Shown piece after piece: positions 54,935-64,000 of a DNA stretch of 64,000 bases. Position 1 is the stretch's first letter, and the number at the start of each line of letters is the position of its first letter. Both the position numbers and the translations under genes were made by a program. Source of the stretch: Bacteroidales bacterium (GTDB lineage: Bacteria; Bacteroidota; Bacteroidia; Bacteroidales; UBA3824); the NCBI GenBank assembly GCA_017541145.1, contig JAFXZT010000129.1, positions 1 to 64,000 on the forward strand, written 5' to 3'. Under the pieces are notes generated by a model. It saw only the letters and a list, made by a program, of their open reading frames with translations. It was not told the origin of the DNA and searched no databases.

Positions 54935-55468
54935 ATGAAGCATAAATTTACATTATTGATTTATACCGAAAATCATATCGGTTTGCTCAACAGAATATCC
55001 ATAATTTTTACACGTCACAAGATAAACATTGAATCGCTCAATACTTCGCCCGCCATGGAAAAAAATTTGCACTCGTTTGTAATTACGATATTTGCAACAT
55101 GGCAACAAGCTGAGCATTTAAGAAAACTTATTGAAAAACAGGTAGAAGTATTCAAAGCTTTTCTTTACGAGGAAAAAGATGTAATAGCAATGGAAGTAGC
55201 ATTGTTTAAAATCTCGTTGAAAGGCATTGGACCTCACAATGTTTTGGAACAATTGATAAGACAATCTTCCGCAAGAATAATTACTGTAGAACCCGAATTT
55301 CTTGTAGTGGAAAAAACGGGAACACAAAACGATATTCACGAATTTCTGGAAAAACTTTCCATGTTTGATATCAGGGAGTTTATACAATCGGGACGCGTAG
55401 TAGTAACCCGTCCGATGGGCAAACTTACCGAATATTTGGCGAACTTGGAACGTCAGGAAGAACAATAG
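54935..55468 (+). CDS. ilvN: Acetolactate synthase regulatory subunit
   Basis: 177 residues. An N-terminal ACT domain (LLIYTENHIGLLNRISIIFTRHKINIESLN, first 75 residues) is followed by a C-terminal ALS regulatory domain. It binds the large subunit and gives valine feedback inhibition. It begins one base after the ilvB stop, so translation is likely coupled. Confidence 0.95.
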   Translation: MKHKFTLLIYTENHIGLLNRISIIFTRHKINIESLNTSPAMEKNLHSFVITIFATWQQAEHLRKLIEKQVEVFKAFLYEEKDVIAMEVALFKISLKGIGPHNVLEQLIRQSSARIITVEPEFLVVEKTGTQNDIHEFLEKLSMFDIREFIQSGRVVVTRPMGKLTEYLANLERQEEQ

Positions 55469-55508
55469 TCAAGTATAAATATTTAACAAAAAAGCATAAA
55501 TATTTTTT

Positions 55509-55536
55509 TTGTTATCCGAATTAATCTTTATATTTG
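55509..55536 (+). promoter_or_regulatory. Possible internal promoter of ilvC
   Basis: TTG at 55509-55511, 17 bases, then TATATTTG at 55529-55536, an exact TAnnTTTG match. It lies 43 bases before ilvC, so ilvC may have its own start of transcription in addition to read-through from ilvBN. Confidence 0.5.
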
Positions 55537-55579
55537 CGTGATTTTAGAAACATAAACTCATTTTTAAAATATATAAGAA

Positions 55580-56623
55580 ATGGCAAAGATGAATTTTGGC
55601 GGTGTTGAAGAAAACGTAATGACCCGCGAAGAATTTCCATTGGAAAAAGCACGTGAAATTTTGAAAGACGAAACAATCGCAGTGATTGGCTATGGTGTAC
55701 AAGGTCCGGGACAATCACTCAACTTGAGAGACAACGGTTTCAATGTAATCGTTGGTCAACGTCAAGGCAAAACTTTCGAAAAAGCAAAAAATGACGGTTG
55801 GGTAGAGGGCAAAACACTTTTCTCAATCGAAGAAGCTTGTGAAAAAGCAACAATTATTATGTGTTTGCTTTCAGACGCTGCTGTGATGTCTGTATGGCCA
55901 AAAATCAAAGGCTATCTTACAGCAGGCAAGGCACTTTATTTCTCACACGGCTTTGCCATTACATGGAACGACCGCACCGGCGTAGTTCCTCCGGCTGACA
56001 TCGACGTTATCATGGTTGCACCTAAAGGCTCGGGTACATCTCTTCGTACAATGTTCCTTGAAGGTCGCGGACTCAACTCTTCATACGCTGTTTATCAAGA
56101 CTATACCGGCAAAGCTATGGACAGAACTTTGGCTTTGGGTATCGGTATCGGTTCTGGTTACTTGTTTGAAACTACATTCCAAAGAGAAGCTACATCTGAT
56201 TTAACCGGTGAAAGAGGTTCGTTGATGGGCGCTATCCAAGGTTTGTTGTTGGCTCAATACGAAGTGCTCCGTGAACACGGTCACTCTCCGTCTGAGGCTT
56301 TCAACGAAACTGTTGAAGAACTTACTCAGTCTCTTATGCCTTTGTTCGCTAAAAACGGTATGGACTGGATGTACGCTAACTGCTCTACAACAGCTCAGCG
56401 TGGTGCTTTGGATTGGTTCCCACGTTTCCACGACGCTGTTAAACCTGTTCTTGAATGGCTTTATCTTTCTGTTAAGACCGGTAATGAGGCTCAAATCTCT
56501 ATTGATTCCAACTCAAAACCTGACTATCGTGACGGTCTTGAAAAAGAACTTAAAGCTTTGCGCGAAAGCGAGATGTGGCAGACTGCCGTTACTGTTCGCA
56601 AGTTGCGCCCAGAGAACAATTAA
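55580..56623 (+). CDS. ilvC: Ketol-acid reductoisomerase
   Basis: 347 residues, the short class I form. The dinucleotide site GYGVQG is at 37-42. The catalytic domain has the GER(G) helix and C-terminal knotted helices with conserved Glu residues (EEL, near 247). It converts acetolactate to 2,3-dihydroxyisovalerate with NAD(P)H and magnesium. It follows ilvN by 111 bases and is closed by a terminator. Codon use suggests high expression. Confidence 0.96.
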   Translation: MAKMNFGGVEENVMTREEFPLEKAREILKDETIAVIGYGVQGPGQSLNLRDNGFNVIVGQRQGKTFEKAKNDGWVEGKTLFSIEEACEKATIIMCLLSDAAVMSVWPKIKGYLTAGKALYFSHGFAITWNDRTGVVPPADIDVIMVAPKGSGTSLRTMFLEGRGLNSSYAVYQDYTGKAMDRTLALGIGIGSGYLFETTFQREATSDLTGERGSLMGAIQGLLLAQYEVLREHGHSPSEAFNETVEELTQSLMPLFAKNGMDWMYANCSTTAQRGALDWFPRFHDAVKPVLEWLYLSVKTGNEAQISIDSNSKPDYRDGLEKELKALRESEMWQTAVTVRKLRPENN

Positions 56624-56659
56624 TTAGGTTTTTTCTATTAATAAGTTGTCATAATGTTT

Positions 56660-56695
56660 AGCCGTAATCTTTAATAAAGATTGCGGCTTTTTTAT
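56660..56695 (+). terminator. ilvC terminator
   Basis: AGCCGTAATCTTTA pairs with TAAAGATTGCGGCT, with one G-U pair, followed by a T run. Confidence 0.9.
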
Positions 56696-56706
56696 TGTTT
56701 TTTTAC

Positions 56707-56714
56707 TACCTTTG
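56707..56714 (+). promoter_or_regulatory. -7 box of the envelope operon
   Basis: TACCTTTG is an exact TAnnTTTG match, 28 bases before the preferred ATG of the TPR gene and just after the ilvC terminator. The upstream TTG is not at the usual distance. Confidence 0.5.
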
Positions 56715-56741
56715 TGGCAAAATATACAAAATCAGACTTCA

Positions 56742-57776
56742 ATGATGATAAAAAAATTACTATTTTCGTTGCCGCTGTTTGTGATTTCAGTAAATATTTA
56801 TGCTCAAACCGACACTTCCAAAACTTTGGTAATTGTTGGCGGGCAAGATGCGGCTCTCGCTTACAATCAAGGTATAAATGATGCCAACGCTGGTAATTAC
56901 GATGAGGCTGTTGCCAATTTCAACAAGGCTGTAAATGCTAAGTCAAAATTCGACAAAGCTTTTTATAACCGGGGGATCATAGAATTGGAACAAGGTCTCA
57001 ACAAAAAAGCTCTTTATGATTTCGATGAAGCTTTGGCGTCCAATTATCAAAAGGCTAATTATTATCTTGCCAAAGCAATCGCTCAGTCCCGTATGAAAAA
57101 TTACGAGGAAGCTCTGAAAAATATCCACAAAGCCGAAACTCTCGGTTATAACAAAAGTCAAATAAAATATTTTTACGGTTACATCTATTTCCGTCAAGGC
57201 AAATACAAAGATGCACAGCGGGTTTATACTGATGCAATAAATGTTAACTCCAAATACGCTTATGCTTATTGCGACCGTGCTACCGCTCATATGAAACTCG
57301 GTAACTACAAGGCTGCTCTTGACGATTATAATACGGCGTTGGAAATTATGCCAAACGCTACTTTTGTTTATATCCTCAGAGCCGATGCCAAGGCTGCTCA
57401 AAATAATTTTACCGCTGCGGTGGAGGATATCAGTCTTGCTATGAAAATTGACGGCGATGACAATTTGCAACTTCTTAACGCAAGAGGAATACTCTACGGA
57501 CGTGCAAAAAAATACAAACTTGCAATGAACGATTTCAATTCTTGTATTTCTAAATATCCCGATTCGCCAGATGCTTATATTAATATCGGCAATATGCTTA
57601 TGAATCAAAAAAAATATTCCGATGCTGAAAAAAATTACACCAAGGCTATTGAGATTGATTCGGAAAATATTGCGGCTTGGAACAACAGAAGCAACGCCAA
57701 AGAATTGCAATTCAATCTGAAAGGTGCTGAATCTGACCGTAAAAAGGCAAGAGAATTGGAGCGTAATGCAAATTAA
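56742..57776 (+). CDS. Exported TPR-repeat protein
   Basis: 344 residues from the ATG at 56742. An earlier in-frame start at 56712 would overlap the -7 box and place extra residues before the signal peptide. MMIKKLLFSLPLFVISVNIYA|Q is a standard SPI signal. About eight TPR units follow from residue 40 to the end, with clear FYNRGIIELEQG and YAYCDRATAHMKLG helices. It is probably periplasmic or surface-associated and serves as a binding scaffold. The gene ends 25 bases before the PorE-like gene and heads the operon. Confidence 0.85.
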   Translation: MMIKKLLFSLPLFVISVNIYAQTDTSKTLVIVGGQDAALAYNQGINDANAGNYDEAVANFNKAVNAKSKFDKAFYNRGIIELEQGLNKKALYDFDEALASNYQKANYYLAKAIAQSRMKNYEEALKNIHKAETLGYNKSQIKYFYGYIYFRQGKYKDAQRVYTDAINVNSKYAYAYCDRATAHMKLGNYKAALDDYNTALEIMPNATFVYILRADAKAAQNNFTAAVEDISLAMKIDGDDNLQLLNARGILYGRAKKYKLAMNDFNSCISKYPDSPDAYINIGNMLMNQKKYSDAEKNYTKAIEIDSENIAAWNNRSNAKELQFNLKGAESDRKKARELERNAN

Positions 57777-57801
57777 TATTCTAAAAAATGTTTGAAAAAT
57801 T

Positions 57802-59841
57802 ATGAGAAAAATTACAATATTATTTACACTTATTTTTGGTTTTGTATCGGGAATTGCCTTCGCGCAAGAAAAACCGAAAATCAAAAAAAGCGAATTTTTA
57901 ACAATTGATGCCGGAGCAAAAGAGGCATGGAAAAGCATAAAAACCGGTAATAAATTCTACAAAAAAAATGAAATCGGAGCTTACCGCGTAGCTGCAATGA
58001 GTTACGCCACGGCATTGGAATACAACGATACTTACGCGCCGCTACTCTACAAAGCCGGAGTAAGCGAAGTAATGATTTCGTCCGACAAACTTGCGTTGCG
58101 ACATCTTACCGATGCCAACGATTTTTCCTCATCGGTTGCCGATGATATCATGTATTGGATAGCATTGAGCAAACATCATCTCAACCGTTTCAGCGAAGCC
58201 CGCAGCGATTACGACGAGGCTGCTTCTTCAATGAACGAGAAAAACAAAAAGAAATTTCATAACGCCATTACATTGCGACTTACTCAGTGCGACAATGGCA
58301 CGGTACTTCTCAACAAGCCTGACAAAGCTGTAGCTCAATTGCTTACAGGCGAAATTAATACAGAATATCCCGAAATTGCTCCGGTGTTTGCTCATGTGGA
58401 TTCGTCGTTGTTTTTCGGTAGCAAACGTTGGGAAGGCAACAGCGCAAAACGTTGGGGCAAAGATTTGGATCCTTGTGCTGACATCTTTTATTGCAAGGCT
58501 AACAACGGAAAATTTACAGGTCTTCAGAACGAATCTTCTCTCAACAAATCAGTAACTGATTATCCCGCAGCTATTAGCATGAGCAACGATGTTTTTTATG
58601 TAAGTCGCAAAAACAAAAAAATAATTGAATATTACAAAAAATCAGAAAATTCTAAATTCTTCAAAAGAGATAAAATATTCAAAAAAGTAATATCATTGTC
58701 GTTTTCAAGCGATTCCAGTCAGGCTCTGATTTGTACCCGCAAAGGTCCGGGAGTACAAGGCTACGATATTATGATTTGTAAACGCGTAAAAGGCAAATAC
58801 TCTGATGCTCAAAGTCTTGGAAACCTTGTAAACACTCAGTACGACGAAGTAATGGCAAGTTTTGGCGCAAATGATACTGTAATTTATTTTGCATCCAACG
58901 GTCAGAACAGTGTCGGAGGTTTTGATATTATGAAAACATCTTTTCACAACGGTAAATGGGGCAAACCGGAAAATCTTGGTCTCGGAATCAACTCTGGAAC
59001 CGACGAAAACTATTTTCAGTTAGCACCCGGCGAAACTCGTATCGGATATTATTCGTCTAAACAGCAAGGCGGTGCGGGCGATTATGATATTTATAAAGTG
59101 TTGCTCCTCAACGAACCTTTGATACAATATCAAGCAATGCCGCATTACGAACTTGCCGCCGACCTCGCCAAAGAACCGATTCTCAACTTGGAAGATCCGG
59201 AAGTAATTAAAACAATGCGTCTTACTGTTGTAAAAGGCAAAGTAACAGATTACGACGAAACCAAAAATCTGTATGCACGAATTACAATTACAGACAATAG
59301 TACAAATCAAATCACTCAGCAGATAATGACAGATTCCGAAACCGGCGAATATACAGTGATGTTGGCTTCGGGTAAAAATTATGCTATGACTGTTACTTGT
59401 GACGGTTATTTGTTCCACAGCGAAAATTTTGATATTCCAAAAACATCAAGTTATCAGGAAATTCGTAAAGATATCAAGTTGTTGCCGATGGATCCGGGTT
59501 CAAAAGTAGTATTGAACAATGTATTTTTTGATACCGGCAAAAGCGATTTGCGTCCGGAATCCTTTGGCGAGCTAAACAGACTTGCCGAAGTTTTCAGATT
59601 GTATCCCAATCTTGTAATTGAAGTATCAGGACATACTGACAGTCAAGGCAATAGGCAACATAATATAACATTATCGCTCAATAGGGCAAACGCCGTAAGA
59701 GATTATTTGTTGGCACAAGGCGTAAATCCGGGACAAGTAGTAGCCAAAGGTTACGGCCCCGACCAGCCCCGCGATACCAATGCCACAGCCGAAGGTCGTC
59801 AGAATAACAGACGTGTAGAAGCTAAGATTTTAAGCAATTAA
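57802..59841 (+). CDS. PorE-like TPR / beta-propeller / CRD / OmpA protein
   Basis: 679 residues. The signal peptide ends FAFA|Q near residue 21-22, an SPI rather than lipoprotein site. Domain order: TPR-like helices (about 35-150), PD40/WD40-like propeller blades (about 200-445), a carboxypeptidase-regulatory-like domain (about 473-555), and a C-terminal OmpA peptidoglycan-binding domain (568-679) with FFDTGKSDL and GHTDSQGN near 609. This order is the same as that of PorE of the type IX secretion system. PorE itself is a lipoprotein, and this protein has no lipobox, so it may be a paralogue. It likely anchors an outer-membrane complex to peptidoglycan. Confidence 0.85.
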   Translation: MRKITILFTLIFGFVSGIAFAQEKPKIKKSEFLTIDAGAKEAWKSIKTGNKFYKKNEIGAYRVAAMSYATALEYNDTYAPLLYKAGVSEVMISSDKLALRHLTDANDFSSSVADDIMYWIALSKHHLNRFSEARSDYDEAASSMNEKNKKKFHNAITLRLTQCDNGTVLLNKPDKAVAQLLTGEINTEYPEIAPVFAHVDSSLFFGSKRWEGNSAKRWGKDLDPCADIFYCKANNGKFTGLQNESSLNKSVTDYPAAISMSNDVFYVSRKNKKIIEYYKKSENSKFFKRDKIFKKVISLSFSSDSSQALICTRKGPGVQGYDIMICKRVKGKYSDAQSLGNLVNTQYDEVMASFGANDTVIYFASNGQNSVGGFDIMKTSFHNGKWGKPENLGLGINSGTDENYFQLAPGETRIGYYSSKQQGGAGDYDIYKVLLLNEPLIQYQAMPHYELAADLAKEPILNLEDPEVIKTMRLTVVKGKVTDYDETKNLYARITITDNSTNQITQQIMTDSETGEYTVMLASGKNYAMTVTCDGYLFHSENFDIPKTSSYQEIRKDIKLLPMDPGSKVVLNNVFFDTGKSDLRPESFGELNRLAEVFRLYPNLVIEVSGHTDSQGNRQHNITLSLNRANAVRDYLLAQGVNPGQVVAKGYGPDQPRDTNATAEGRQNNRRVEAKILSN

Positions 59842-59933
59842 TTTTCAAAAGCATAAAACTTTGGAACGATTTTTGGCATTGTCAAGAAAAAAGAATTAAA
59901 TCTATTAATCAGAAAACAAATATTTAACACAAT

Positions 59934-61793
59934 ATGAAAAGCAAGTACATTTTTCCTTGTATAATGGCGTTAGCTGTTGCTTCCGGTTGCGTGAAGGAGC
60001 AAGGTGATGAAGCGTACACCATTACAAGAACAATCAGCGACGGGTCTAAGGATACAGCACGCACTGTTATCAGCGAGGTTAACGGATATATGTATGGAAA
60101 AGCAATTAAAGACTCTGTTGTAGAAAATACATTCGAGGTAGTACTCAACGATAAAATGATTTCAGATCTTAATTGTTATGTAAAATTAAAATCAGAATTT
60201 TTGGAATTGGATCTTGACCGTAATGCAATTAAAAAAGTTGGTTATGTTTACTCAAAATCCGATTCAAAACCATTGGTTGGAAGCCGCAATTGCTACGAAT
60301 TTTCTCAAAATAAAGTAAGTTACAACGCAAGCGATTCTACCAAATCAGAAATTACATTCACCGGAAGATGTGATAATTTGGATTTCAACAACAATTATTA
60401 CATGCGTTCATACGCAATTTCTACCAAAGGAGATACACTTTACAATCCGTTTGTAGCTCAATTTACAACAACATTGCCTCACGATGTTTGGTTCCAAAGA
60501 AATGATGCTCCGGCAGGTTTAGGCTTCAGATACAATTGTTTCCATTGTACAAACGACGGTGTTACATATATTTACGGCGGTCAGAATGGTGCAAATTATT
60601 ACAATGATCTTTGGTCTTATGACAAGACAAACGATACTTGGCAACAAGTAGCATCTGCTAACGATATTACCGGATTGTGTGCAGGAACAGAAAAACGTTC
60701 CAACGGTGCAATGATTGCTTACGAAAACGGTGCAGATATTTTACTTTTCATTATTGGTGGTGAAATTTCAACAGATACTTATACTGATAAAATTCTGTTC
60801 TACAGTACAAAAAACAACCGTTATTGTAAAAAGCCTGACCATCCTAATTATAATACTCGAGTTGATTATTATGAAGATGGTAAGAAACAATATTATTATA
60901 CCGACAAAGATCAACCAACAGAAATTGAATTAAAAGATCAAGACGGAAATCCGATTTTAGATGAAAACGGAGATCCAAAAACATATACACAACATACAGA
61001 TTCTGCTGTAGTTCAAGTAACTGCTGCCAGAGAATATATCGAACCATTGCCGCAACCAATGGCCGGAATGGTAGCATTCTCAGTAGTTTCTACCGGCGGA
61101 TTAAAAAGACAATATATCGGACTTGGAAAAACTCAAGATGGTGGTGTTCTAAATGATTTCTATGCTTACAACAAAGAATATGATATTATGAACTTTATGC
61201 ATCCGGAATATTCAGCAGTAACTTGGGATGGCATGGGTTCAATTTCAACAGGTCGAGGTAATAATATCGGTTTGTATCAAGCAGTTGCAGAAGTATGCGG
61301 TACTACAGTAATGGTTGGTACAGGCGAAACTTCAGACGGTGTTAGCAACAATTTCTATCTCTTGACATTTGGAACAACCGGAGAAATTACTTCAAATCAA
61401 ATAGCATCTCCGTCAGATTCCGATTATCCTAATTTGAAATTCAAACCGAGAGCAAATGCAGCTTCATTCTATTTGGAATATACAGAAGACGGTGTTCCGT
61501 ACAACAGATTTTACGTTGGAACAGGTAGAACAGGCAAAGAAAAAGATGCTTCTTACGATTTGCTGAAAGATTTTTGGTGTTACGATTTCAATCAAAAAAG
61601 ATGGTTTGCATTGGCAGATTGTAGCAATATTTGCCGTGAAGGTGCAGTCGGTTTTGCACTTGAAAGAACAGATGACAGATTTGCAAAAGATCAAGGCGTA
61701 AAAGCACGTGGTATATTCTCTTTCGGTTTCGGTTATAGTCTCGACCCAAGCGACAGAAATGTTTTAAGAGACAATTGGGAATATTTACCATAA
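59934..61793 (+). CDS. Lipoprotein with Kelch-like repeats
   Basis: 619 residues. MKSKYIFPCIMALAVASGC gives a lipobox ending at Cys19. A first domain of about 160 residues has a beta-rich fold with RCDNLDFNNNYYMRSYA, similar to fibronectin-like stalks in Bacteroidota surface lipoproteins. It is followed by Kelch-like blades (YIYGGQNGANYYNDLWSYD and further copies to the end), probably a beta-propeller. A low-complexity Asp/Gly/Lys stretch lies near residues 320-365. The gene follows the PorE-like gene by 92 bases without a terminator, so it is probably co-transcribed and surface-exposed. The ligand is unknown. Confidence 0.85.
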   Translation: MKSKYIFPCIMALAVASGCVKEQGDEAYTITRTISDGSKDTARTVISEVNGYMYGKAIKDSVVENTFEVVLNDKMISDLNCYVKLKSEFLELDLDRNAIKKVGYVYSKSDSKPLVGSRNCYEFSQNKVSYNASDSTKSEITFTGRCDNLDFNNNYYMRSYAISTKGDTLYNPFVAQFTTTLPHDVWFQRNDAPAGLGFRYNCFHCTNDGVTYIYGGQNGANYYNDLWSYDKTNDTWQQVASANDITGLCAGTEKRSNGAMIAYENGADILLFIIGGEISTDTYTDKILFYSTKNNRYCKKPDHPNYNTRVDYYEDGKKQYYYTDKDQPTEIELKDQDGNPILDENGDPKTYTQHTDSAVVQVTAAREYIEPLPQPMAGMVAFSVVSTGGLKRQYIGLGKTQDGGVLNDFYAYNKEYDIMNFMHPEYSAVTWDGMGSISTGRGNNIGLYQAVAEVCGTTVMVGTGETSDGVSNNFYLLTFGTTGEITSNQIASPSDSDYPNLKFKPRANAASFYLEYTEDGVPYNRFYVGTGRTGKEKDASYDLLKDFWCYDFNQKRWFALADCSNICREGAVGFALERTDDRFAKDQGVKARGIFSFGFGYSLDPSDRNVLRDNWEYLP

Positions 61794-61840
61794 TCATTAA
61801 AAAAAATTTAAATAAACAACACTAATCAAGATTACAAACG

Positions 61841-62623
61841 ATGAAAAAAATTCTAATCATATTATTGAGCCTGATGTGTTACAGTCAAATGCTTATGGCT
61901 CAGATTGAAGACAAAACAGAATACCGCTATTGGAACTTTGTTTTGGGTCTCAATCACGGATTTGGTTCGGCTATGGGCGGTGATTACGGCAATCTCATGA
62001 TCCATACCAACAAAGGCGACATGCACCAAAAGAAACAAGGTTTTACATACACACCCGGCATACAGCTTGGTTTTGTATACAACATCGACCTTCAGAACAA
62101 CAAAACCGGTATCGTAGCCGGTGCTGAAGTAGTAGATTACGGATTTGCCAACAAATACAAATCTACCGACAATTCTGATTACGATATGAAAGAAACATTC
62201 AGAGCTATCGGAATTCAAATCCCGATACTATTCAAATTCAGCGGTTCAGATATTTACCGTGATATGAAATACGCATACATCGGAGTAAAACCGACCTTTA
62301 ATTTTATGGTATCACGCGGACACAAAGGCAGTTGGACAAGCGAAAAATACGGCGAAAAACTTACTGACGGCAAAAAACCGTTGTCAGTTGCCGCTACTTT
62401 CGGTTTCAACTTCAATATCTATAGCTTCAGTATCAACTATCAATTCATGGAATTTGTGAATTCCAAATACACCGATGGCAACGGTTTTACACCGTTCAAA
62501 GGTGTAAAAGGTCACATCTACGTTTGTACAAGTCTTAACGTACCGATGACACGCTGGTTGTGTATCAACAACTGGACTGCTGAAAAAATCCGTCGTAAAC
62601 TTCGCAACGGAAAAACAATGTAA
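61841..62623 (+). CDS. Outer-membrane beta-barrel protein, PorT-like
   Basis: 260 residues. The signal peptide is MKKILIILLSLMCYSQMLMA|Q. Alternating amphipathic strands follow (WNFVLGLNHGFGSAMGG, YTPGIQLGFVYNID, YAYIGVKPTFNFMVSRG, FGFNFNIYSFSINYQF), typical of the OMP_b-brl / PorT-like family with about eight strands. The C-terminus ends in a basic tail instead of a terminal aromatic residue. It is 47 bases after the lipoprotein gene and closes the operon before a terminator. It may be the membrane partner of the PorE-like protein, which is inference. Confidence 0.7.
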   Translation: MKKILIILLSLMCYSQMLMAQIEDKTEYRYWNFVLGLNHGFGSAMGGDYGNLMIHTNKGDMHQKKQGFTYTPGIQLGFVYNIDLQNNKTGIVAGAEVVDYGFANKYKSTDNSDYDMKETFRAIGIQIPILFKFSGSDIYRDMKYAYIGVKPTFNFMVSRGHKGSWTSEKYGEKLTDGKKPLSVAATFGFNFNIYSFSINYQFMEFVNSKYTDGNGFTPFKGVKGHIYVCTSLNVPMTRWLCINNWTAEKIRRKLRNGKTM

Positions 62624-62650
62624 AAGTTTTCATGATAATAGATTTTTTGG

Positions 62651-62694
62651 CCGGACATGCTAAAGATTAAAATCTTCAGCCGTCCGGTTTTTTA
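62651..62694 (+). terminator. Terminator of the envelope operon
   Basis: CCGGAC pairs with GTCCGG, with an inner CTAAAGATT/AATCTTCAG pairing, followed by TTTTTTATT. Confidence 0.85.
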
Positions 62695-62762
62695 TTGTTG
62701 CAAATTTCAATAAATCTTAGCAATTTTGCAGTTTAAAAATATATTATAACAAAATTTAAATT

Positions 62763-63080
62763 ATGGAAATTCATAGCAGAGACGAACATCATTCAGACAT
62801 CAACACAATACTTGCAGGTGTTTTAATAGGAATTGTAGTACCTTTTATTATTTTTGTAGGATATTGGTATCTGAAAATATATCCGGGTGCTGACCTTTTT
62901 CTTTATATCAATACAATCAAATTTTCCGGACTTGTATCAATGCTTTCAATTTGCGCATTGCCCGTACCGGTAATTTATTGGTACTTTTTGGTAAAAAAAC
63001 ATTACGATGAGGCGTGCAAAGGTATGATGGCTGTAATTGTTATGCTGCTGATATTTACGGTAATTTTCAAAATATTCTAA
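62763..63080 (+). CDS. Small three-helix membrane protein
   Basis: 105 residues with membrane helices near 19-40, 55-76 and 87-103, and a His/Asp-rich soluble start. No family was recognised. It lies 20 bases before the next gene and may share its transcript. It follows the terminator, so it opens a new unit. Confidence 0.7.
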   Translation: MEIHSRDEHHSDINTILAGVLIGIVVPFIIFVGYWYLKIYPGADLFLYINTIKFSGLVSMLSICALPVPVIYWYFLVKKHYDEACKGMMAVIVMLLIFTVIFKIF

Positions 63081-63099
63081 AAAAAATTCTGTATAAGAC

Positions 63100-64000
63100 A
63101 TGCGCAGATTATTGTTATTGTTAATATTGCTGACTAAAATTATAGTCACTGAAGCCCAAGTAAAAGAAACTGTCTTGGAAGAACAGTTCAACAACAACTC
63201 CAACGGTTGGCCTGAAGATATCAACGATACATATTCTGCGTCTGTCAACAGCGGAACATATTATCTTGAACATTTCAGAACCAAGGGTTCAAAATCTTTT
63301 GACATCCCGACAAAACTCGATGTCAGCAACAATTATTTTATAGAAACCCGCGGCAAAATTGTTTCCGGCGACAAATACAACGGTTACGGAATAATTTGGG
63401 GAAAAGGTAAAAACGGATTTTTGTCTTTTGTGATTACCGGCGACAGCAAATTTTATGTCCGCCGTATTCATCAAGGAGTAGCCGGAGAATATCTTATCGA
63501 CCCCAAAACTTCAAAATATATCAAACCAATCGGTCATGAAAATTTGATTCGTGTACAATATTCCGAAGGATTGTTCAATTTTTTCATCAACGGAAAATAT
63601 GTGGCACATATTCCGATGGAAAAATATTTCGGTGACAATGTAGGAATCATACTTTACGGCAAACAAAAAGTAGAAATCTACAACTACGGAGTTTACGGCA
63701 CAAAAAATTACGAGTTGATACCCGATTACAAAGCCAAACTTTGTGTAGCATATTACGAAATCAACGATGATGCCGACAAACAAGGCAACCGAATGGGTAA
63801 CGCGGACTGCAAAATTGAGCCCGGTGAAACAATTCAATTAGCTGTTACAATCAAAAATCAAAGTTACGGTACTCACAAAAATCTCAGAGCTACATTTTAC
63901 CCTCTCAGCGATTACGTAAAAGTGCTCAACAACGATAAAGTTCAGATTTTAACAAATGTAGAGCGATACAGCACACAAATTCTTGATTTGAAATTTCGTG
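63100..64000 (+). CDS. Secreted protein with LamG-like and CARDB-like domains, cut by window edge
   Basis: Open from the ATG at 63100 to the window end, about 300 codons seen. A hydrophobic signal (MRRLLLLLILLTKIIVTEA|Q) is followed by a jelly-roll domain of about 180 residues (LEEQFNNNSNGW, YGIIWGKGKNGFLSFVI, LIRVQYSEG), like concanavalin/LamG domains. From about residue 220 a segment GNADCKIEPGETIQLAVTIKNQS resembles CARDB or other Ig-like linkers that precede catalytic or surface domains. Function cannot be given without the C-terminus. It begins 20 bases after the small membrane protein gene. Confidence 0.8.
   Translation, partial: MRRLLLLLILLTKIIVTEAQVKETVLEEQFNNNSNGWPEDINDTYSASVNSGTYYLEHFRTKGSKSFDIPTKLDVSNNYFIETRGKIVSGDKYNGYGIIWGKGKNGFLSFVITGDSKFYVRRIHQGVAGEYLIDPKTSKYIKPIGHENLIRVQYSEGLFNFFINGKYVAHIPMEKYFGDNVGIILYGKQKVEIYNYGVYGTKNYELIPDYKAKLCVAYYEINDDADKQGNRMGNADCKIEPGETIQLAVTIKNQSYGTHKNLRATFYPLSDYVKVLNNDKVQILTNVERYSTQILDLKFR

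Noticed and set aside
56943..57938. 331-codon minus-strand frame
   Set aside because: Antisense to the TPR and PorE-like genes, both well supported.

Overview
The window looks like a piece of a low-GC Bacteroidota chromosome. The signs are Bacteroidota-type -7 boxes (TAnnTTTG), few Shine-Dalgarno sites, a PorE-like TPR/beta-propeller/OmpA protein, an SPII lipoprotein with Kelch-like repeats, a DUF4153 membrane protein, the futalosine-pathway enzyme MqnD, and a giant PKD-like repeat surface protein. No rRNA, CRISPR array, transposase or phage gene was seen. The only tRNA found is tRNA-Leu(UAG).

Region 1 (1-27216, minus strand) is one uninterrupted reading frame of at least 9,072 codons whose 3' end lies outside the window. 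It starts with a signal peptide and is then a chain of roughly 90 PKD/Ig-like domains of about 90 residues. In about 1-18.9 kb the domains are arranged as a higher-order repeat: every twelfth domain matches, so the real duplication unit is about 3.2-3.4 kb. The N-terminal third (about 18.9-27.2 kb) is less regular and carries two helix-rich insertions.

Region 2 (27.2-35.9 kb) has about 1 kb of AT-rich intergenic DNA with a cluster of a 9-bp repeat, followed by a tight four-gene minus-strand operon. In transcription order this encodes a zinc-ribbon protein, SrfB (actin/Hsp70-like ATPase fold), a coiled-coil protein, and SrfC (P-loop GTPase-like). Its role in this lineage is unknown.

Region 3 (36.1-44.4 kb) holds protein quality control and housekeeping genes: trigger factor, two tandem clpP genes (no clpX), tRNA-Leu, an EF-G that may be a paralogue, a DUF4153 gene broken by one extra base in a homopolymer, and mqnD.

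Region 4 (44.4-52.5 kb) has a 1,567-residue ATPase/TPR protein, an ATPase with a PD-(D/E)XK-like tail (DUF234) bordered on both sides by copies of a 52-bp palindromic repeat, and mltG.

Region 5 (52.5-56.6 kb) has a small YbjN-like gene and the branched-chain amino-acid genes ilvB-ilvN-ilvC. These are preceded by a clear attenuator: a 35-residue Leu/Val-rich leader peptide and a terminator whose 3' arm sequence is duplicated inside the leader.

Region 6 (56.7-64.0 kb) is an apparent envelope operon (TPR protein, PorE-like OmpA protein, Kelch-like lipoprotein, beta-barrel protein), then a small membrane protein and the start of a secreted protein cut by the window edge.
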